Origin: JANMQK01 sp031370485
GTDB taxonomy: Bacteria; Acidobacteriota; Polarisedimenticolia; Gp22-AA2
DNA: 29,993 nt
Assembly: GCA_031370485.1 (NCBI GenBank)
Contig: JANMQK010000049.1
Span: 1-29,993 of the forward strand
Direction of reading: 5' to 3'
Position numbers and translations under genes: made by a program. A model generated the notes under the pieces. That model made no database searches. It saw only the letters and a list, made by a program, of their open reading frames with translations, and was not told where the DNA came from. Of this stretch, positions 8,511 through 15,351 are shown piece by piece. The stretch's first letter is position 1. Each line of letters opens with the position of its first letter.

Positions 8511-9428
8511 ATGGCGGCAAGAATTTCCGGCCGGAAAGCTGGCACGGCCCCCGGCACGCTCAGGATCGCCATGGCCCAGGTCGAGCCGGTACTCGGTGAC
8601 CTGAAGGCCAACGTCGCCATGCACCTCAAATGGGCCCGGCGCGCGCGGCAGCAGGGCGCCCGGCTGGTTGTCTTCCCCGAGCTCAGCCTCACGGGGTACA
8701 GGCTCCAGGACCTGGTGGACAAGGTGGCGGTCCGCCTCGACGCCGCGCCGGCGCTCGCCCCGCTTCTCGAATTGAGCCGGAACATCGCGATCGCCGTCGG
8801 CCTGGTCGAGGAGTCGGAGGGACATCGCTACTACAACAGCGCCCTTTTTCTCGAGGGCGGCCGCCTTCGCCACGTGCACCGCAAGGTCTACCTCCCGGAT
8901 TATGGTCTTTTCGAGGAAGGCCGCTACTTCGCGGCCGGGGACACGCTGCGCGCGTTCCGGACCGGTCTGGGCCGCGTCGGGATGCTCGTCTGCGAGGATC
9001 TCTGGCACCCGGCGACCGCCCTGGTCCTGGCGCAGGACGGGGCCGACTATCTTCTCGTGCTTGCAAACGGCCCGACCCGGCAGGTCCACCCCGAGCACGG
9101 GATCGCGAGCCAGCAGACCTGGAAGGATCTCGTGAAGGTCACGGCGCAGCTCCAGACGGTCTTCGTGGCCTGTGTCAACCGGGTCGGTTATGAGGACGGC
9201 GTCAACTTCAGCGGCGGGTCGTCGATCGTCGACCCCCTCGGCCGCACCCTGGCGCAGGGAAAGATCCTCGAGGAGGAGCTCATCGTGTGCGACCTCGAAC
9301 GCGCCACGCTGCGGCGGGCGCGGACCTCCTTCCCCTTCCTCCGCGACGAGCGTCTGGCGATGCTGTCCCGGGAAGTGCAGCGCCTGCTGGCGGTTCCCGT
9401 CGCGCAGCGCGGTCCGGGGGGATCATGA
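8511..9428 (+). CDS. Nitrilase-superfamily amidase, glutaminase half of NAD synthetase
   Basis: The 305-aa carbon-nitrogen hydrolase has the full catalytic triad: Glu in VVFPELSLTGY (about residue 62), Lys in HRKVYLPDYGLF (about 126) and Cys in LVCEDLWHP (about 162). Its C-terminus (LRRARTSFPFLRDERL) matches the part of fused glutamine-dependent NAD synthetase that follows the amidase domain. The synthetase domain is missing from this protein but is encoded as a separate gene at 11133-11999. The likely role is to hydrolyse glutamine and supply ammonia to that enzyme; a stand-alone amidase of other specificity is the alternative. The ATG at 8511 follows GGAAGGA. The last codons overlap the next small ORF as ATGA. 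Confidence 0.85.
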   Translation: MAARISGRKAGTAPGTLRIAMAQVEPVLGDLKANVAMHLKWARRARQQGARLVVFPELSLTGYRLQDLVDKVAVRLDAAPALAPLLELSRNIAIAVGLVEESEGHRYYNSALFLEGGRLRHVHRKVYLPDYGLFEEGRYFAAGDTLRAFRTGLGRVGMLVCEDLWHPATALVLAQDGADYLLVLANGPTRQVHPEHGIASQQTWKDLVKVTAQLQTVFVACVNRVGYEDGVNFSGGSSIVDPLGRTLAQGKILEEELIVCDLERATLRRARTSFPFLRDERLAMLSREVQRLLAVPVAQRGPGGS

Positions 9429-9601
9429 AGATTTTCCTCGCCTACACCTGCCACGACCTCGGGAAGATGGAGTTCTATTCGCGCTTCACGCCGCTGGGGC
9501 TTGGCTGCATCAGCGCTTTGCTGCGGCGGCGCGGGCCCGCCGCCACGCGGAGGCGGCGGGCGGCTTCGCCGGCGGGGCAGGCCCTGCTCCAGGCCGACTA
9601 G
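9425..9601 (+). pseudogene. Truncated N-terminus of a B12-binding radical SAM protein
   Basis: This 58-codon ORF overlaps the amidase stop (ATGA). Its first 37 residues (MKIFLAYTCHDLGKMEFYS, then RFTPLGLGCISALLRRRG) look like the opening beta strand and first helix of a cobalamin-binding radical SAM protein, where a hydrophobic strand is followed by a (F/T)PPLGL-type motif and a helix ending in RRRGH. After RRRG the homology-like pattern stops and a low-complexity Arg/Ala tail of about 20 residues follows. The expected 400-600 residues with the CxxxCxxC motif are missing. I read it as the stump left by a deletion; a genuine small protein cannot be excluded. Its TAG shares a CTAG with the stop of the opposing gene. 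Confidence 0.6.
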
Positions 9602-10380
9602 GCCCCGGCGCGCGGCGGGCCCGAAACGCTGTTGGTGAGGCGGCCTATCCCCTCGATGGAAACGGTGACCTCGTCCCCCGGGCGGAGCGGGCCAACGCCT
9701 CCCGGCGTGCCGCCCGCGATGAGGTCGCCGGGGAAGAGAGTCATGACGCGGGAGATGCAGGAGATCAGCCGCGCCACCCCGAAAATCATGGACGTCAGGG
9801 GAGCGGACTGGAGTCTCTCGCCGTTCACGTAAGTCTCGATCGTGAGCCCGGCGGGGTGAAGCCCGGTCGCGATGCATGGACCGACGGGGCAGAAGGTGTC
9901 GAACCCCTTGGCCCGGGTGAACTGAACGTCGGTCTTCTGCAGATCGCGCGCGGTCACGTCGTTGAGGCAGGTGTAGCCCATGACGTGCTCGAGGGCGCGC
10001 GACTCCGGAACATGGGCGGCGGCGCGGCCGATCACGATGCCCAGCTCCCCCTCGAAATCAACCTGCCTGCTGGCTTCCGGAAGCCGGATGACTCCGCCGT
10101 GCGGCAGGAGCGCCGACGGCGGCTTGAGGAAGATGAGCGGCTCTTCCGGGACCGCGTTTTTCAGCTCGGCCGCATGGGCGTGGAAGTTGCGTCCGACACC
10201 GACGATCTTGGAGGGGGTGCAGGGGGCCAGCCAGCGCAAGCCCTCGATCGGGCGCGGCGGCCCGGGGGACGCGTCGCCCGCGAACGGGTCGCTCGGAAGC
10301 TCGCGGATCGGCCCTCCGTCGGCGTCACCGAGGAGCGCGTAGAACTCCCTCGGGCCTTCACCGAAGCGGGCGATCCGCAT
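9598..10380 (-). CDS. Fumarylacetoacetate hydrolase (FAH) family protein
   Basis: The 260-aa protein has the FAH catalytic fold: an N-terminal cap (MRIARFGEGPREFYALLG), NFHAHAAE, FLKPPSALLPHGG, the acidic metal-binding segment DFEGELGIVIGR, GYTCLNDVTARDLQ, KGFDTFCPVGP and the C-terminal GGTPGGVGPLRPGDEVTVSIEGIG. The family includes 2-hydroxyhepta-2,4-diene-1,7-dioate isomerase/hydratase, acylpyruvases and oxaloacetate decarboxylases; the sequence does not tell which. The start at 10380 is the family-typical MRI; the frame stays open upstream into the efp 3' end. It lies 19 bp downstream of efp, suggesting co-transcription. Confidence 0.9.
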   Translation of the reverse strand: MRIARFGEGPREFYALLGDADGGPIRELPSDPFAGDASPGPPRPIEGLRWLAPCTPSKIVGVGRNFHAHAAELKNAVPEEPLIFLKPPSALLPHGGVIRLPEASRQVDFEGELGIVIGRAAAHVPESRALEHVMGYTCLNDVTARDLQKTDVQFTRAKGFDTFCPVGPCIATGLHPAGLTIETYVNGERLQSAPLTSMIFGVARLISCISRVMTLFPGDLIAGGTPGGVGPLRPGDEVTVSIEGIGRLTNSVSGPPRAGA

Positions 10381-10399
10381 CCCCGGTCTCACGCGGGCT

Positions 10400-10960
10400 T
10401 TACTTCGCCCGCTCCAGGTACTTGCCTTCCGCTGTGTCGACACGGATCACATCGCCCGAGTTGACGAACTGGGGCACGGTGATCTGCAGCCCGGTCTCGA
10501 GGGTGGCGGGCTTGCCGCTGTTGCTGGCGGTGGCGCCTTTCATGCCCGGGGGGGTGTCGGTGACTTTCAAGTCGACGGTCAGGGGCAGCTCGACCCCGAC
10601 CGGACGATGCTCGTGGAACTCGACCAGCACCTTGGTATTGGGGGTGAGGTAGAAGACCGCGTCCCCCAGGTCCTCCCGCCGCATGGCGACCTGCTCGTAG
10701 GAGGAGGTGTTCATGAAGTTGTAGTCCTCCCCTTCCGCGTAGAGAAACTCCATCTCATGTTCCTCGAGGTCCGCCTTCTCGACGCGGTCCTCCGAGCGGA
10801 AGCGGTGCTCGAAGGAATTGCCGCTCTTGAGGTTGCGCAGCTTGGTCTGCACCATGCCGCGCCAGTTGCCGGGAGTCAGATGCTGGACGTTCATCACCCG
10901 GCAGAGGGTCCCCTCGTGCAGGATGGCCATGCCGGCCTTGAGCTGGGTCGCCTGGATCAT
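10400..10960 (-). CDS. efp: Elongation factor P
   Basis: EF-P binds between the ribosomal P and E sites to relieve stalling at polyproline stretches. The 186-aa protein has all three beta-barrel domains: KOW-like domain I (TQLKAGMAILHEG to FEHRFRSED), the OB domain starting near DYNFMNTSSYEQV, and the C-terminal OB domain with TDTPPGMKG, GKPATLETG and VPQFVNSGDVIRVDT. The tip loop of domain I, PGKGQ in E. coli with the modified Lys34, reads PGNWRGM here, so Asn occupies the Lys34 position. The ATG at 10960 is preceded by GGAGG about 11 nt upstream. A strong TATAAT-containing promoter lies about 55 bp upstream, divergent from nadE. Confidence 0.95.
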   Translation of the reverse strand: MIQATQLKAGMAILHEGTLCRVMNVQHLTPGNWRGMVQTKLRNLKSGNSFEHRFRSEDRVEKADLEEHEMEFLYAEGEDYNFMNTSSYEQVAMRREDLGDAVFYLTPNTKVLVEFHEHRPVGVELPLTVDLKVTDTPPGMKGATASNSGKPATLETGLQITVPQFVNSGDVIRVDTAEGKYLERAK

Positions 10961-11016
10961 CGACGGGATTGCCTCCGGATGATGCTTGGTCGCGGGGATC
11001 GCGCCCCGGGCCGAAA

Positions 11017-11046
11017 ATTATATCCGCGCCCCGTTCCCGGCCGCAA
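11017..11046 (-). promoter_or_regulatory. Candidate promoter of efp
   Basis: On the minus strand TTGCGG (11046-11041), an 18-bp spacer and a perfect TATAAT (11022-11017). Predicted transcription start near 11010, giving an efp leader of about 50 nt that contains GGAGG. Confidence 0.65.
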
Positions 11047-11096
11047 CCACGGAGTGCCATGGCCGTTCCGGGCGCCGCCTGCCGGCGCCCGCATCG

Positions 11097-11126
11097 TTGA
11101 CACCCGCGCGGAGCCCGTCATAGGCT
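11097..11126 (+). promoter_or_regulatory. Strong candidate promoter of nadE
   Basis: A perfect TTGACA (11097-11102), an 18-bp spacer and TAGGCT (11121-11126). The predicted transcription start, about 7 nt after the -10 box, coincides with the GTG start codon at 11133, implying a leaderless mRNA. Confidence 0.65.
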
Positions 11127-11132
11127 TTCCGC

Positions 11133-11999
11133 GTGGCCACCCGACGCGCCGAGCCCTCCCCCGATCTTCCCCTGGCACCTCCCTCGCTGTCCATCGACTG
11201 CCGGACGACGGCCGATCTCCTGGTCGATTTCGTCCGCAGGGAGACAGGCAAGGCAGGGTTCCGGAGAGTGGTGCTGGGCCTTTCGGGAGGTGTCGATTCG
11301 GCGGTCTCCGCCGCCTTGGCGCGACGGGCCCTGGGGGCGCGGGGCCTGCTCTGCGTGCACCTGCCATACCGGACCTCCGATCCGGGCAGCCTGCGGGACG
11401 CCCGGCGGCTCGCCCGCCTGCTCGGCGCCAGGATGACCTCCATCGACATCACGCCAATGATCGACGCCTACTTCAAGAGACAACCCGGGGCCGATCGCGT
11501 GCGCCGCGGGAACAAGATGGCGCGCGAGCGCATGTCGATTCTCTACGACCTGTCGGCCCGCCACCAGGCGCTCGTCCTGGGGACCAGCAACAAGACCGAG
11601 TTGCTTCTCGGCTACGGCACGATCCACGGCGACATGGCCTCGGCGATCAATCCCCTCGGGGACCTCTACAAGACCCAGGTGCGGCTCCTGGGACTTCACC
11701 TCGGACTGCCGTCCGGGATCGTGTGGAAGACGGCGACCGCCGATCTGTGGGCCGGGCAGTCGGATGAAAGCGAGATCGGATACCGGTACGCCGAGGTCGA
11801 TCAGTTGCTCGAGTTCCTTGTCGAACGGCGCGCCCGCCCCGCCGAGGCGGTGGCGGCCGGGTTCCCTTCCCGCATGGTCCGTCACATTACGAGTCTCATC
11901 ACGCGGTCCCAGTTCAAGCGGCGGCCGCCGCTGATCGCCAAGCTCTCGTCGCGCACCGTCAATCTCGATTTCCGCTACCCGCGCGACTGGGGGCGGTGA
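11133..11999 (+). CDS. nadE: NAD+ synthetase, synthetase domain only
   Basis: NadE makes NAD+ by ATP-dependent amidation of nicotinic acid adenine dinucleotide. The 288-aa product has the PP-loop (LGLSGGVDSAVSAAL, about residues 49-63), RERMSILYDLSARH, GTSNKTELLLGYGTIHGD, INPLGDLYKTQV and the DLWAGQSDESEIGYRY segment. No amidase domain is attached. The N-terminal 24 residues are Pro/Arg-rich and not family-like, yet GTG at 11133 is the only start codon ahead of the conserved core, and no Shine-Dalgarno precedes it. The separate amidase at 8511-9428 is the probable glutaminase partner; direct use of ammonia is the alternative. rsmI follows after 13 bp. Confidence 0.93.
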   Translation: MATRRAEPSPDLPLAPPSLSIDCRTTADLLVDFVRRETGKAGFRRVVLGLSGGVDSAVSAALARRALGARGLLCVHLPYRTSDPGSLRDARRLARLLGARMTSIDITPMIDAYFKRQPGADRVRRGNKMARERMSILYDLSARHQALVLGTSNKTELLLGYGTIHGDMASAINPLGDLYKTQVRLLGLHLGLPSGIVWKTATADLWAGQSDESEIGYRYAEVDQLLEFLVERRARPAEAVAAGFPSRMVRHITSLITRSQFKRRPPLIAKLSSRTVNLDFRYPRDWGR

Positions 12000-12012
12000 G
12001 GCCGGGCCGGCG

Positions 12013-12942
12013 GTGTCGGGCAGGAAGGAAGCATCGAGGGCGGAGAAGGACGAACTCCCGCGGCCCGGGACGCTCTACGTCGTCGCCACCCCGATCGGCA
12101 ACCTGGACGATCTCTCGCCCCGGGCCGTCGCCTGCCTCCGCGCCTGCAGCCTGATCGCCTGCGAGGACACGCGGCGCACGCGCGTCCTGGCGACCCGTTT
12201 CGACCTGAGGGCCCGCCTCGTCTCCTGCCACAAGTTCAATGAGGCGCAGCGCGCGGACGAGATCCTGGCCGTGCTCCGGAAGGGGGACGATGCGGCTCTG
12301 GTGAGCGACGGCGGCACGCCGGCGGTTTCGGATCCGGGGGCCCACCTGGTGCGCCGCGCCCGGGCCGCTGGCCATCGCATCGTGCCGATCCCCGGCGCCT
12401 CCGCCGTGACGGCTCTGCTGTCGGTGAGCGGCTTCCCGGGAGGCCCGTTCACGTTCATCGGATTTCTCCCCCATCGCCAAGGGGAGCGGCGAAGAGCGCT
12501 CGAGTCGATCCGCCGGGAGACCCGTCCGCTGATTATTTTCGAGTCACCCCTGCGCCTCAAGGCCATGCTCGAGGATGCCCGGGCGATCCTCGGGGAGCGC
12601 GAGATCCTTCTCGGCCGGGAGATGACGAAGATCCACGAGGAGTTTCTCTCGGGGCCGGTCGGCTCGGTGATCGCCGCCCTGGCCGATCGCGCGATCATGG
12701 GGGAGGTGACGCTCCTCGTCTCCGGCGCGGAAGCCGGGCCGGCCGGATCCGGAGCGGACGCGGCCGGGGGCGCGACAACGGAGACCGGTCCTCCGGAGCC
12801 GGTCCCAGCGGCGGTCCGCCGGCTTGTCGAGGCCGGCTGGGAGAAAAAGGAGGCCATGCGCCGCGTGGCGCGCGAGCGTGGGCTGTCGCGCCGGGACGTC
12901 TACAACCAGGTGATGAACGAGCCGGGGAAAAAGGGGCCCTGA
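12013..12942 (+). CDS. rsmI: 16S rRNA C1402 2'-O-ribose methyltransferase RsmI
   Basis: RsmI methylates the ribose of C1402 in the ribosomal decoding centre using S-adenosylmethionine. The 309-aa protein shows the tetrapyrrole-methylase fold: YVVATPIGNLDDLSPRA (about residues 21-37), CEDTRRTRVL, the SAM-binding SDGGTPAVSDPG, PIPGASAVTALLSVSGF and FIGFLPHRQGER. After an Ala/Gly-rich linker (about 238-258) the C-terminal helical RsmI domain follows (AAVRRLVEAGWEKKEAMRRVA). The start is GTG at 12013; the preceding 20 residues are charged and could be shorter in vivo. It runs in tandem with nadE and converges on ricT with only one base between the two stop codons. Confidence 0.95.
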   Translation: MSGRKEASRAEKDELPRPGTLYVVATPIGNLDDLSPRAVACLRACSLIACEDTRRTRVLATRFDLRARLVSCHKFNEAQRADEILAVLRKGDDAALVSDGGTPAVSDPGAHLVRRARAAGHRIVPIPGASAVTALLSVSGFPGGPFTFIGFLPHRQGERRRALESIRRETRPLIIFESPLRLKAMLEDARAILGEREILLGREMTKIHEEFLSGPVGSVIAALADRAIMGEVTLLVSGAEAGPAGSGADAAGGATTETGPPEPVPAAVRRLVEAGWEKKEAMRRVARERGLSRRDVYNQVMNEPGKKGP

Positions 12943-12943
12943 A

Positions 12944-13774
12944 TCAGACGGTGGCGCTGTTCGCTGGCGGCGGCAGGGGCCCGTCCTGCGGAGCCGGGGG
13001 CAGAGGCTCATCCTCCGGCGAGAGCCCCGCGTCGCCGCCAGCCGACTCGTATTCGTAGCGCAGGCAGCATTTCAGCCGGCCGCACATCCCCGAGAGCTTG
13101 GAGGGGTTGAGGTTCAGGTTCTGCGCCTTGGCCATCTTGATCGAGATCGGCGCAAACTCGGTGAGGAATGTGGAGCAGCAGAGCGCCTTGCCGCAGGGTC
13201 CGTATCCGCCGCGGATCCCGGCCTCGTCGCGGACGCCGATCTGCCGCATCTCGATACGGGTGCGCAGGCGCTGTGCCAGATCCTTCACCAGATCGCGGAA
13301 ATCCACGCGGCTCTCGGCGGTGAATCCAAATGTGAGCTTGCGGCTCTCGTTCGCCTGGGTCACCTGGACGAGTTTCATCGGCAGGGAACGCTCCCGGATC
13401 CGGTCGCGGCAGTACTCCTCGGCTTCCTTCTCGGCTGCCACGCGGTCATCATGCGCCGTGATGTCCTCAGCCGTCGCTTCGCGCAGGACCTTCTTCATGC
13501 AGCCGATGCTGCACATCTTGCGGGCCCGGGCCGTGGGTTGGCCGACCCGCCCGATCTGGATCCCCTGGTCCCCCTCGACGACAACCGTCTGGCCGATCTC
13601 GTAATCCGCGTCCCCGGAGTTGAACTGGCTGATGCGGGCCTCGCCCTGCAGCCGCACTCCGACAACAGCCACCTCGCCGCCGGGCGGTCGCCCGGACGGC
13701 GCATCCCGCCCGCATCCGGAAGAAGCGGGTTGAGGTGTCTCGGTGCGGGAGTCCTGCGGAGAGGCCGTGTCCAT
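12944..13774 (-). CDS. ricT: RicT/YaaT (PSP1 domain) protein
   Basis: The 276-aa protein carries the PSP1 domain of RicT (YaaT), which in Bacillus forms an Fe-S-containing complex with RicA and RicF affecting RNase Y. Visible are GVRLQGEARISQFNSGD, QTVVVEGDQGIQIGRV, a CSIGC pair, the central MKLVQVTQANESRKLTFGFTA-type core and the conserved cysteine-rich C-terminal motifs GPCGKALCCSTFL and GMCGRLKCCLRYEYE. Pro-rich, low-complexity extensions sit at both ends. Two adjacent ATGs (13777 and 13774) follow AGAAGGAACG; the second gives better spacing. RicA and RicF genes are not in the window. Divergent from smpB. Confidence 0.92.
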   Translation of the reverse strand: MDTASPQDSRTETPQPASSGCGRDAPSGRPPGGEVAVVGVRLQGEARISQFNSGDADYEIGQTVVVEGDQGIQIGRVGQPTARARKMCSIGCMKKVLREATAEDITAHDDRVAAEKEAEEYCRDRIRERSLPMKLVQVTQANESRKLTFGFTAESRVDFRDLVKDLAQRLRTRIEMRQIGVRDEAGIRGGYGPCGKALCCSTFLTEFAPISIKMAKAQNLNLNPSKLSGMCGRLKCCLRYEYESAGGDAGLSPEDEPLPPAPQDGPLPPPANSATV

Positions 13775-13844
13775 CATCGTTCCTTCTATGTGAAGGCCCG
13801 CCCTTTGCCAGCGGACCGCGGAGTATGACAAAGGCCATTATGCT

Positions 13845-14342
13845 ATGTTTCACCGGGTGGGCGTCAAGGAACGCAAGAACAAGGGCGACGGCGAAAAGGT
13901 GGTGGCCTCCAACCGCCAGGCCTTCCACAACTATTTCATCGGCGATCGCTTCGAGGCGGGCATCGTCCTGCTCGGCACCGAGGTCAAGTCGCTGCGCGAG
14001 GGCAAGGCCAACCTCAAGGACTCCTACGCCCGCGTGCAGGGAAACGCGGTGTACCTGCACAACTGCCACATCTCTCCTTACTCACACGGGGGCTACGCGA
14101 ACCACGAGCCGCTGCGGCCCCGGAAACTCCTCCTGCACCGGGAGGAGATCCTCCGCTTGGCGCAGAAGACTTCCATCGGCGGGCAGGTCCTGATCCCCCT
14201 GCGGCTCTATCTGGTGAAAGGACGCGTCAAGGTGGAGATAGCCCTCGCGAAGGGGAAGAAGCTCTGGGACAAGCGGCAGGCCACCAAGGAGCGCGACCAG
14301 GAGAAGGAGGCCCGGGCCGCCGTGCGGGAGCGCCGCAGCTAG
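13845..14342 (+). CDS. smpB: SsrA-binding protein SmpB
   Basis: SmpB delivers tmRNA to stalled ribosomes for trans-translation. The 165-aa protein contains the OB-fold signatures ASNRQAFHNYFIGDRFEAGI, LLGTEVKSLREGKANLKDSYARV, HNCHISPYSHGGYANHEPLRPRKLLL and IPLRLYLVKGRVKVEIALAKGKKLWDKR, followed by a basic tail rich in Arg/Lys/Glu as usual. An ATG at 13845 gives MFHRVGVKE; a GTG at 13857 is an alternative start, since only a weak AAGG lies about 10 nt before the ATG. The tmRNA gene ssrA is not visible nearby. Its TAG shares a CTAG palindrome with the thiG stop. Confidence 0.95.
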   Translation: MFHRVGVKERKNKGDGEKVVASNRQAFHNYFIGDRFEAGIVLLGTEVKSLREGKANLKDSYARVQGNAVYLHNCHISPYSHGGYANHEPLRPRKLLLHREEILRLAQKTSIGGQVLIPLRLYLVKGRVKVEIALAKGKKLWDKRQATKERDQEKEARAAVRERRS

Positions 14343-15118
14343 CGCAGGGTGCCGTCCCCGGGGCTGCTCGCCGTGGCGTAGGGCTTCTTCGGGATCCGCC
14401 CGGCAAGGGCGGCCAGGCGTCCCGCCTCCACGGCCAGCCGCATGGCGCGCGCCATGGCGACCGGGTCCTTCGCCCCCGCGATGCCAGTGTTCATCAGGAC
14501 ACCGTCGGCGCCGGTTTCCATGACGATGGCGGCGTCGGAGGCGGTGCCGACCCCGGCGTCCACGATGACGGGGATGTCGCGAATCTCCTCCAGGATTAGC
14601 CGGAGAGTGGCCGCATTCTGCAGGCCGAGGCCCGAGCCGATCGGAGCCGCGAGCGGCATCACGGCCGCCGCGCCGGCGTCGCGGAGGCGTTTGGCGACGA
14701 CGATGTCGTCATTCGTGTAGGGGAGAACGGTGAACCCCTCCTTGACCAGGATCCGGGTCGCCTGGAGAAGTCCTTCGTTGTCGGGGAAGAGAGTCTTCTC
14801 GTCGCCGATCACTTCGAGCTTGATCAGATCCGAGAGCCCCGCCTCGCGCGCCAGCCGCGCCGTGCGCACCGCCTCGTCCGCCGTGTAGCATCCGGCGGTG
14901 TTCGGAAGGAGCGTCACCGCGCGGGTGTCGAGGTAGTCGAGAATCGACTCCCCGTCCCCCTTCTTCAGATCCACCCGCCGGACCGCGACCGTGACGAGCG
15001 AGGCGCCCGAAGCCTCGATCGCCTGCTTCATCAGGGGAAGGCTCGCGTACTTGCCCGTCCCGACGATCAGCCGCGAGGGGTAGCTCCTGCCAGCTATGGT
15101 GAGCGTGTCGCTTTTCAT
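14339..15118 (-). CDS. thiG: Thiazole synthase ThiG
   Basis: ThiG condenses 1-deoxyxylulose-5-phosphate, dehydroglycine and ThiS-thiocarboxylate sulfur into the thiazole phosphate of thiamine. The 259-aa (beta/alpha)8 protein shows RSYPSRLIVGTGKY, TVAVRRVDL, LPNTAGCYTADEAVRTARLARE, the Schiff-base lysine segment LIKLEVIGDEKTLFPD, VLPYTNDD, MPLAAPIGSGLG and VDAGVGTASDAA. The start is placed at 15118 (MKSDTLTIAG); an ATG at 15148 lies inside thiS and adds a non-conserved stretch. It follows thiS by 16 bp. Genes for ThiF, ThiO/ThiH and ThiE are not in the window. Confidence 0.95.
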   Translation of the reverse strand: MKSDTLTIAGRSYPSRLIVGTGKYASLPLMKQAIEASGASLVTVAVRRVDLKKGDGESILDYLDTRAVTLLPNTAGCYTADEAVRTARLAREAGLSDLIKLEVIGDEKTLFPDNEGLLQATRILVKEGFTVLPYTNDDIVVAKRLRDAGAAAVMPLAAPIGSGLGLQNAATLRLILEEIRDIPVIVDAGVGTASDAAIVMETGADGVLMNTGIAGAKDPVAMARAMRLAVEAGRLAALAGRIPKKPYATASSPGDGTLR

Positions 15119-15134
15119 GATTCCTGCTTCCGGT

Positions 15135-15335
15135 CTAACCGCCTCCAACGAACTGGACGACCTCCACCCGATCGCCTTCCTTGATCTCCACCCGCGTGAA
15201 GTCGTCCCTGCGAATCACGCAGCCTCCCACCTCGACCGCGACGCGGCCGGGGGGCAACCCTATCGTCTCGAGCAGGGCCAGGACAGTCGCGCCTGCCGGC
15301 GCCTCGTGCTCCTTGCCGTTCAGGAGAACCCTCAT
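15135..15335 (-). CDS. thiS: Thiamine sulfur carrier ThiS
   Basis: ThiS is a 66-aa ubiquitin-fold sulfur carrier whose C-terminal glycine is adenylated and thiocarboxylated before donating sulfur to ThiG. The sequence starts MRVLLNGKEHEAP and ends VVQFVGGG, with the terminal glycines required for activation; Bacillus ThiS has the same VGGG ending. It sits 16 bp downstream of the hypothetical gene and 16 bp upstream of thiG, so transcription probably comes through from the sigma54-activator gene or the hypothetical gene. No TPP riboswitch fits in these gaps. Confidence 0.93.
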   Translation of the reverse strand: MRVLLNGKEHEAPAGATVLALLETIGLPPGRVAVEVGGCVIRRDDFTRVEIKEGDRVEVVQFVGGG

Positions 15336-15351
15336 CCCGGGCCCACCGGGC

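Noticed and set aside
7718..8785. A 355-codon open frame on the minus strand
   Set aside because: It overlaps the MEMO gene in another frame and the start of the amidase gene. Composition is Arg/Gly/Ala-rich and no motif is recognisable.
9524..9546. GC-rich near-palindrome in the radical SAM remnant as a terminator or insertion scar
   Set aside because: The arms are imperfect, there is no T-run and no flanking direct repeat, and the high local GC makes such a pattern likely by chance.
14339..14342. An ssrA (tmRNA) gene next to smpB
   Set aside because: smpB ends directly against thiG and its upstream gap to ricT is about 70 bp, so there is no room for a tmRNA gene.
15119..15134. A TPP riboswitch controlling thiS or thiG
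   Set aside because: The gaps before thiS and thiG are only 16 bp each, too short for the roughly 100-nt element, and no typical CTGAGA core was seen there.
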